Shown: piece by piece, positions 58,391 through 64,000 of the stretch
How the letters are laid out: every line of letters begins with the position of its first letter
Position numbering within the stretch: the first letter of the stretch is position 1
Assembly (NCBI GenBank): GCA_049511415.1
Contig: JBEKYC010000008.1
Coordinates: 1 to 64,000 of the forward strand
DNA length: 64,000 nt
Direction: 5' to 3'
Source: Bog-159 sp049511415
GTDB lineage: Bacteria > Acidobacteriota > Terriglobia > Bryobacterales > Bryobacteraceae
Translations under genes and position numbers: made by a program
The notes under the pieces: generated by a model
The model's database searches: none
The model's input: the letters and a program-made list of their open reading frames with translations, nothing else
Told to the model about the DNA's origin: nothing

Positions 58391-60901
58391 TTACACGGGC
58401 CCCTCGGCCCTGCCTCCCATCCGCAAGCCTTCCCACAATCCGCGCCACTTGCGCAGGACCAGCTCCGCCAGGTTCAGCAATATTGCCAGAGCCAAAAGGT
58501 AAGGCCACAGTTCGAGGGCGGATGGTATCGTGCGGCCGTATGAATCAAAAACCGTCTCTAGCGGCGGATTGTACCGGCCGCCAGTGGAAGCCGCCACCTG
58601 ATGCAATAACTGATCATTGGCTCCATATTCGGTCATCTCGTCTTCCTGGCGATAGAGGCCCACTTCCGGAAAAGCGCGCGATTCGGCCAGCGGGCGCACC
58701 CGGAACAACCCTTGCCGTTCGCCGATAGCGACGCGCGCCCGGTAATGCCCCGCAGCCATCTTTGTCACCTTCAGCGGCGATCGGTATCCGTTCGGCCCGA
58801 ACACGTAGATATCCGGAATGGCAGCGGGCTCGGGTACGTTGTGGGCCAGGCGGTAATCCGCAACGAGTTCGCCGGTGGAGCGGTCGAACTCCGCGGAGGC
58901 TTCGCTGGCGGTGGCGTGCGGTAGCAAGTCGTGAAAAACATTGGCCCACAGCTTATCGAATCCGGGCCATTCCACCCAGGCCGCGGCCCAACGATTCTTG
59001 GCGTCGGAGGTGAACACGGCCGCGCGGCCCAAGCCGTACTGCCACCGCACCAGCAAGGGATCTTCGGGGCTGGCGCGAAGAATCAGATCGGCCGTGGGCC
59101 GGGCCTGAAAACGCACGTAGCCCCGCAAGGGTGGGGCGGTCTCAATGTTCACGCCATCCAGAATCTCGGCGTGGTTGGCTATTTCGGCGTGGACGTCTTT
59201 TTCTACCGCGGTCGATCCCGTGTGTTCCTGTACATCACGCAGGACGATCTGCTCCAGGCCGGATGGGTCGTTTAGAAAATAAGCCTTGCCCTGCGCGAGT
59301 TGAGCCACCTTTTCCAGGAACGCGCGGTTGACATCCTGCCCGAGGCCCACCGTAGAGATGGTCACGTGATTGGCCAGCGCCTCCTTGGAGAGCGACATGC
59401 TGTCACCTTCCTCGGAGATACCGTCCGTGAGCAAGACGATGTGCTTGTAGATCGCTTTGGAGGGCAGGATACGGTGGTAGGCTTCGCTGAGCGCGGGTGC
59501 AATCTGCGTACCGCCATCGGGAGTAATGCCAGAGATCAGGCGCTTAATGGATACGCGGTCCTCCGCGCGGCGCAAGGGCACGGACCACTGGAAAGAATTA
59601 TCGAAAATCAGCACACCTACCTGGTCGATGGGGCGCAGATTCTCCACTACGCCGATAGCCGCCTGGCGCGCGAGTTCCATCTTCTTACCTTCCATGGAGG
59701 AGGACTTATCAATAATGAGCACCACTGCGGTGCCTTCCGGCGTGCGCGGCGGAGCCAGTTTGGCGGGCAAGGATCGCTCCAGGGCGTCCTCCTCCCGCTT
59801 TTCCACGTACACATTCCGGTCGCCACCGATCCAAAGCAAGCCCCCACCCTGTTTGACAAAGGTTTCCAACGCGGCTTTGCGTTGCTCCGGGACGGCCTGG
59901 AAATCCCAGTTATTGAAGATGACCACCTGGTATTCGTCGAAGGCTTCCGGCAGTGTGGCTGCCGCATGTTGCACATCGAACTGATTGGCATCCAGAGTAC
60001 GGACCAGGTGCGCCTCGGCATCCGGCGGGTCCCGGCTGACGAGCAAAGCGCGCGGGCGGCGTAGCGTGAGGGCATCTTCGAAATGCGCCTCTCCCAATCC
60101 CTGCGCGGTGACGCGTCCGGCCAGTTCGATGGCGCCGGAAGCACTGACGCTGGCATGCGCCCGCACATGGTTGACCCCGGAGCTCAGGTTGACGCGACTC
60201 ATCCCCAAGGGCTTACCTTCGGCCGTGATCTCCACGTCGGCCTGCGCGGCACGCGGGGATTCCAGTGTGATATCCACGGGAAAACGTTCGCCGGTAAACA
60301 CTTGGGCCGGCAGGCTCACGGAATCGAGCACCAGATTGGGCCGCGGGTGACCGGCCATGGGAACCACGTCGATGGGAATACCCCGCTGCTGCGCCTGCCA
60401 TAACGCACGCGTAACGCTGCCTTGGTTCTCGTTGCCATCCGATAGAAGCAGCACCCGGGGAACCAATCCAGCCGGCAAAATACCAAAGCCTTCCCGAATG
60501 GCAGCCTCCAGATTGGTCGCATGCGCTTCCTGTCCCGGGCTTGGGATGAGTTTCCATGCCTGCGCTTCGCGCTCCTGGGCTGAGGGCGTACGCGGCACGC
60601 GGGCGAATGGCATGACTTGGGTCCAATTGCGGCCGCGCCCTTTCTCGATGGCCGTAGCGAGCGTGGAGGCGGAGTCCAGGTCCTGCGGCGTCACGCTGGC
60701 GGAGGTGTCCACCAGGATGGCCAGAGCCACTCGGGATTCGTAGAAGGTAACGCGTGGCTCGGCGAGTGCCAACAGAACCGCAGCCAGGGCTCCGGCTTTC
60801 AGAATCAGTGCGGCCCGGCGTGCGGAGTTGCGCCACTCCAATGCCGCCCACGTCATAGGCGCAATGGTTAGCGGCAGGATCCATAGGTGGGCGACAGTCA
60901 T
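58391..60901 (-). CDS. Membrane protein with VWA domains and a glutamine-amidotransferase-like region
   Basis: 836 residues. Two N-terminal helices (about 5-50), a first VWA-like region (about 57-190, LVDTSASVTP and LLLSDGNENQG), an Ig-like stretch, and a class I glutamine-amidotransferase-like segment (about 330-380, VVIFNNWDFQAVPEQRKAALETFVKQGGGLLWIGG) without a catalytic cysteine. A second VWA (about 393-560) has an intact MIDAS (IIDKSSSMEGK). A beta domain and a C-terminal helix (about 805-825) end the protein. It is the last gene of the MoxR-DUF58-VWA-VWA operon, four bases after the previous stop. Probably an envelope chaperone-like complex. Confidence 0.88.
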   Translation of the reverse strand: MTVAHLWILPLTIAPMTWAALEWRNSARRAALILKAGALAAVLLALAEPRVTFYESRVALAILVDTSASVTPQDLDSASTLATAIEKGRGRNWTQVMPFARVPRTPSAQEREAQAWKLIPSPGQEAHATNLEAAIREGFGILPAGLVPRVLLLSDGNENQGSVTRALWQAQQRGIPIDVVPMAGHPRPNLVLDSVSLPAQVFTGERFPVDITLESPRAAQADVEITAEGKPLGMSRVNLSSGVNHVRAHASVSASGAIELAGRVTAQGLGEAHFEDALTLRRPRALLVSRDPPDAEAHLVRTLDANQFDVQHAAATLPEAFDEYQVVIFNNWDFQAVPEQRKAALETFVKQGGGLLWIGGDRNVYVEKREEDALERSLPAKLAPPRTPEGTAVVLIIDKSSSMEGKKMELARQAAIGVVENLRPIDQVGVLIFDNSFQWSVPLRRAEDRVSIKRLISGITPDGGTQIAPALSEAYHRILPSKAIYKHIVLLTDGISEEGDSMSLSKEALANHVTISTVGLGQDVNRAFLEKVAQLAQGKAYFLNDPSGLEQIVLRDVQEHTGSTAVEKDVHAEIANHAEILDGVNIETAPPLRGYVRFQARPTADLILRASPEDPLLVRWQYGLGRAAVFTSDAKNRWAAAWVEWPGFDKLWANVFHDLLPHATASEASAEFDRSTGELVADYRLAHNVPEPAAIPDIYVFGPNGYRSPLKVTKMAAGHYRARVAIGERQGLFRVRPLAESRAFPEVGLYRQEDEMTEYGANDQLLHQVAASTGGRYNPPLETVFDSYGRTIPSALELWPYLLALAILLNLAELVLRKWRGLWEGLRMGGRAEGPV

Positions 60902-60905
60902 GAGA

Positions 60906-62816
60906 TTAAGACGCCTTCCTCATGGCGACAGCCTGGCGGGAAATCCGGGAGGCGCGCCGGCGGAAGCGACCGTACAGGATCCACTCAGCCACCAAACTCG
61001 CAGCTCCAGCCAACGCCAACCATTGCCATAGGTCGGTGGCTTCCCCCACGGGGGCTGAAAATCTCGGCATCCCCCGGCGGGTTTTGGCTGGAGCGTCCCA
61101 CTGTGATTCCCACAGTTGGGGCAATGTCATTGAATAGACGTACTCGCGATCGCCGGCCAGAAGGCGCACCGTACCAGGTGACCCGCTGAAAAACTCGAGA
61201 TCGGCGCCCCGCAATGTAAAGGGGATGGCATTGCCCGCTGGGCCCACCAATCGCACGTTCGCCGGGCGAACATCGGCGTCCAGGGGAATCTTGACGGTTC
61301 CCACACTACCCGCGGTCAATTCCGAACGGCGGAAGGTGGCTGGCGCCATCCAGCGCAACAGATTCGCAAAAAGCAACGGCGTGGCGATTTCGTAGCGCAT
61401 GGCGGACAAGGCCGGGTGAAAGCCCAAAACGGCGATTTTCGGTTTGCCGGGACGCGCAACGATCACGGGGCCATTATCAGCCTCGGCGACCTTCAAGTCA
61501 TCAGGCGCAGCTTCAAAGATAGAGGCACTTTCGAGCCGGAAATCGTTGGTGTGCAGCCCGGCGCCCAGGGGGTCGCCGGAGAGCCAATGGTTGAGCGTCG
61601 CATCGGTAACTCTGGACCGAACGGATATGGGTGAGCCGCCGGCTGGCGGATCGATCCAAATGGAATCGACGATCGGTGGCGTGGGCGGACGAAACCGATC
61701 GATGATCACCAGGGCCGCGGAATCCGGCGTGCCGTACGCGGAGGGAGGGCGAAAGGTGGCTTCGACGAGCGAGCTCGCCGTCAACACCGGCCGCAGCAGA
61801 TCAGGCTCGGCGGAGTAAACCGTGATGCGCAAGGCGGCCTGTGCAGGCAGCCGCAGAATGGCTCGATCGTCGGCCGGGAAAGCGTCACCGGGGAGAAGCT
61901 GCGCCTGCAAGTAACCCGCAGCCCGCGTACGAAACTGGAAACTGGCTTCTCGATCCGTGCCTGGCGGTATTGTAATATGCGCGGAGCCGGCCGGCACTTT
62001 GCCCGGGCCATCGGGTGATGGGCCAAAGCCCAGTGCCAGCGTGACGGCGCGGGAAGTGGCGCCGTAATTGCGCACCGAAACGTAGATTTCCCACACCGCG
62101 GAATCACTCGCCGAGCGACGCACGCCAATGCGGCGCAGTCCGCAATTTTCCGATGGTCCGGTTACGGGCAGGTACCGCAGATTCGGCAAGCCAGGTGGAT
62201 CGGAATCCTCCTCGGCGATTTTACCGGCGCCCACGTAGACGACTTCGCCGGCACGGCGTCCTTGCTGCGCTTGAACCTGCCGAGCAAAAGCCAGAGCCTG
62301 CCCCAGGTTCAATGCCGTGAGGGCCGGCTGCGAAGCAGCCACGGCGTCTTCGAGTTTCGCCCGGTCGGGCTCGAACGCGGTGGCGGGCGTGGCGAGCCCA
62401 TCGGCTCGCACCAGCATGATGCGATCGCGCGAGGGCACGGCGCGGACGTAGGCGCGCGCCCTATCGCGCGCCTGATCCATTAAGGTACGGCGGTTGGTTC
62501 GCGCGCCCATCCAAGCGGAGGTATCCAGGATCAGAACGTGATCGCGCGGCGCCGCGGCAGGTGAGCCGAATCGCAACTGGGCGATGGACAGCAACAACAG
62601 CGCCAGAGTAAGGAGTTGCAGTAGAAGAGACAGCGGCTGTTGAATGCGGCGCCGGCGAGCGACCAAGGCCGGCTGCTCGGCTGCCACCCAGAAGCGCAGG
62701 GTGGAGACAACCTGGCGCCGGCGGGAGCGGTCCAGTAGGTACAGCGCCAGCATGAGCGCGGAACCGGAGCCCAGCACGGCCAGGAATTGTCCCAAGGTGA
62801 GATTCAGGAGATGCAT
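60906..62816 (-). CDS. BatA-like membrane protein with degenerate VWA domain
   Basis: 636 residues. Residues 1-80 match the aerotolerance-regulator (BatA) N-terminus with two membrane helices (LNLTLGQFLAVLGSGSALMLALYLLDRSRRR and LLLQLLTLALLLLSIAQL). A VWA-like domain begins about residue 92, but the MIDAS motif reads DTSAW instead of DxSxS, so metal binding may be weakened. Beta-rich modules and a C-terminal helix (about 600-620) follow. A standard member of MoxR-associated operons, four bases upstream of the next VWA gene. Confidence 0.85.
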   Translation of the reverse strand: MHLLNLTLGQFLAVLGSGSALMLALYLLDRSRRRQVVSTLRFWVAAEQPALVARRRRIQQPLSLLLQLLTLALLLLSIAQLRFGSPAAAPRDHVLILDTSAWMGARTNRRTLMDQARDRARAYVRAVPSRDRIMLVRADGLATPATAFEPDRAKLEDAVAASQPALTALNLGQALAFARQVQAQQGRRAGEVVYVGAGKIAEEDSDPPGLPNLRYLPVTGPSENCGLRRIGVRRSASDSAVWEIYVSVRNYGATSRAVTLALGFGPSPDGPGKVPAGSAHITIPPGTDREASFQFRTRAAGYLQAQLLPGDAFPADDRAILRLPAQAALRITVYSAEPDLLRPVLTASSLVEATFRPPSAYGTPDSAALVIIDRFRPPTPPIVDSIWIDPPAGGSPISVRSRVTDATLNHWLSGDPLGAGLHTNDFRLESASIFEAAPDDLKVAEADNGPVIVARPGKPKIAVLGFHPALSAMRYEIATPLLFANLLRWMAPATFRRSELTAGSVGTVKIPLDADVRPANVRLVGPAGNAIPFTLRGADLEFFSGSPGTVRLLAGDREYVYSMTLPQLWESQWDAPAKTRRGMPRFSAPVGEATDLWQWLALAGAASLVAEWILYGRFRRRASRISRQAVAMRKAS

Positions 62817-62898
62817 GGGGTGAGCCGCGCCCTAATCGGCGACGCCGGTGGCTGGTCAGTGGCAGTAAGTTCAGCCGTGAAGGGCGGCACGATACTCA

Positions 62899-63777
62899 TT
62901 ATGCTACTCCGCGCGCGCTGATAATCGGTCCGAAAATCACGTCCTCCACTGGTTGCGAAGTGGAGACGCCCGCATAACGGCCGCCATTACGCAGCGCCAG
63001 CTTTTGAATGCCGCGGGCATAGTCCTCGAATGCCTGCGTGTAACGCGCGCGCGCGCCCGCGTCGACCTGCACCTTCAAGCGGCCGCCGGTCTCGGCGTCC
63101 TGTAATTCCAGTTCACCATCCCACGGTGGCACGCGGTCCTCTTCCGACCACACTTGCAACAGCATCAGTTCGTGCCCGAAATCAGCCAGATGTTGCAGTG
63201 CCCGTTCGCACGCCTGATCGTCCAGAAAGTCGGAAATGACGATCACGACCCCGCGCTGTGAGTACCGGCTGACGAATTCCCGGAGCACCCCTAAGAAATC
63301 GGTGGGACCATCGGCGCGCATGGCTGCCAATGAATCGAGCACCGGGCCAAAACGATGCCTTCCTCCCGTACAAAGATGACGACGACCCAGCTTACTTGAA
63401 AACGAGTGCAACTCGATAGCGTCCAGGCGTACCATGCCGACGTAGCACAGCGCGCCGGCCAGCCGCCGGGCATAATCGAACTTGCCGCCGGCAGCCATGG
63501 AATTGCTGTTGTCCACGAGCATACGCACCGGCACGCGCGGTTCTACCTGAAACATTTTGAGGAACAGCTTTTCAAGCCGCAGATAGGCGCGCCAATTGAC
63601 GGCGCGCAGATCGTCGCCATGATGGAAACTGCGATGATCCAGAAACTCCTGGCCCGCGCCTGGGAAACGCGATTGGTTGTGGCCGCCAACCAAACCGGGA
63701 AACGACTTCTGCCAGCGCAAGGTGAGCCGCTCCAGCTTCTCCAGAAACTCGCGGTCAAGAATGGGAACGGCATCCAT
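62899..63777 (-). CDS. DUF58 domain protein
   Basis: 292 residues from ATG 63777, 16 bp after the MoxR stop. It contains the DUF58 signature (GLVGGHNQSRFPGAGQEFLDHRSFHHGDDLRAVNWRAYLR, with the conserved YxxGDDxRxIDWxxxAR pattern). It continues as a VWA-like fold with DNSNSMAAGGKFDYARRLA and VVIVISDFLDD. DUF58 proteins work with MoxR AAA+ ATPases and Bat-type VWA proteins. An 82-bp gap to the following VWA gene holds nothing recognisable. Confidence 0.92.
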   Translation of the reverse strand: MDAVPILDREFLEKLERLTLRWQKSFPGLVGGHNQSRFPGAGQEFLDHRSFHHGDDLRAVNWRAYLRLEKLFLKMFQVEPRVPVRMLVDNSNSMAAGGKFDYARRLAGALCYVGMVRLDAIELHSFSSKLGRRHLCTGGRHRFGPVLDSLAAMRADGPTDFLGVLREFVSRYSQRGVVIVISDFLDDQACERALQHLADFGHELMLLQVWSEEDRVPPWDGELELQDAETGGRLKVQVDAGARARYTQAFEDYARGIQKLALRNGGRYAGVSTSQPVEDVIFGPIISARGVA

Positions 63778-63793
63778 ACCGGTGGCGACCGCC

Positions 63794-64000
63794 TTACGCG
63801 GCAGTGTGGGCCGTGACTTCCTCGATGATAGAGTCCAGGATGGTCTCTGGCGTTTGGCCGTCCGCATGCGCGTCAAAATTCAAAATGATGCGATGGCGCA
63901 AGACCGCGCGTGCGACGTGTTGGATGTCGTCGATGCTCAGGTGATAACGCCCGCGCATCAGGGCGAGCACGCGCCCGCACTCCACCAGCGCTTGCGCGCC
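63794..64000 (-). CDS. MoxR-family AAA+ ATPase, C-terminal end
   Basis: Only the last 68 residues are in the window; the gene begins beyond the right edge. The sequence (ALVECGRVLALMRGRYHLSIDDIQHVARAVLRHRIILNFDAHADGQTPETILDSIIEEV) is the typical helical C-terminal lid of MoxR ATPases. They act as chaperones for VWA proteins. First visible gene of the operon with DUF58 and the two VWA proteins. Confidence 0.9.
   Translation of the reverse strand, partial: GAQALVECGRVLALMRGRYHLSIDDIQHVARAVLRHRIILNFDAHADGQTPETILDSIIEEVTAHTAA

Noticed and set aside
1..64000. tRNA, rRNA, CRISPR arrays, prophage or integrase genes
   Set aside because: I looked for cloverleaf landmarks, regular direct repeats and phage-type genes and found none; short or divergent RNA genes could still be missed by eye.

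Overview
The window looks like part of a chromosome from an acidobacterium of the Solibacter/Bryobacter type (order Bryobacterales). This is inferred from gene content: large Oar-like TonB-dependent receptors with a carboxypeptidase-regulatory-like N-terminus, FG-GAP/ASPIC-UnbV (CRTAC1-type) exported proteins, Tat-exported sugar-phosphate-isomerase-like proteins, and two glycosidases fused to what looks like the Solibacter paralogue domain (TIGR03437, 'Soli_cterm'). Coding is dense and GC-rich on both strands. No rRNA, tRNA or CRISPR was seen.

Layout. 1-3.6 kb: truncated FG-GAP protein, a frameshifted exported protein, a PIN-type toxin-antitoxin pair, a LysR regulator and a TacAT-type acetyltransferase pair. 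3.7-9.5 kb: leuA (lacking the allosteric domain) and leuB, an MFS transporter, and an ABC-2 exporter (ATPase plus permease). 9.6-17.2 kb: a signalling operon of two hybrid-free histidine kinases, a receiver protein and a REC-PAS-GGDEF-EAL protein, convergent with a membrane diadenylate cyclase fused to a YbbR domain (17.2-18.4 kb). 18.7-21.5 kb: an Oar-like receptor. 21.6-26.7 kb: a VOC protein and a leftward operon of a GH116 glycosidase, a COG0523 GTPase and threonine dehydrogenase. 26.7-28.0 kb: decayed toxin-antitoxin remnants. 28-33 kb: TIM-barrel isomerase, small conserved proteins, an ECF sigma/anti-sigma pair, and a HEAT-like exported protein. 33-39 kb: a ClC-CBS-TPR fusion, MATE pump, double TonB_C protein and deoC. 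39-43 kb: lectin/crystallin protein, CRTAC1 protein, and a membrane-anchored DNA-binding protein with two malectin domains. 43.7-51.2 kb: two tandem, nearly identical 1220-residue TonB-dependent receptors, each with its own promoter and terminator. 51.3-56 kb: GH5 and GH3 glycosidases. 56-58.4 kb: frameshifted membrane protein, IS remnant, and another PIN toxin pair. 58.4-64 kb: a MoxR-DUF58-VWA-VWA operon running off the window end.

The most interesting unit is 39.9-56.0 kb. A predicted one-pass membrane transcription factor carries a cytoplasmic winged helix and periplasmic sugar-binding malectin domains. It is transcribed away from two duplicated outer-membrane receptors, which are followed by secreted beta-glycan hydrolases (GH5 + GH3). 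This would be a self-contained glycan sensing, import and degradation locus built differently from Bacteroidetes PULs, which use SusC/SusD with hybrid two-component or sigma/anti-sigma control. The functional link is inferred from domain content and adjacency only. Other notable points are a LysR binding-site dyad whose half-site recurs before leuA on the far side of an intervening tacAT module, the ClC-CBS-TPR and CdaA-YbbR fusions, and the high density of intact and decayed toxin-antitoxin modules.
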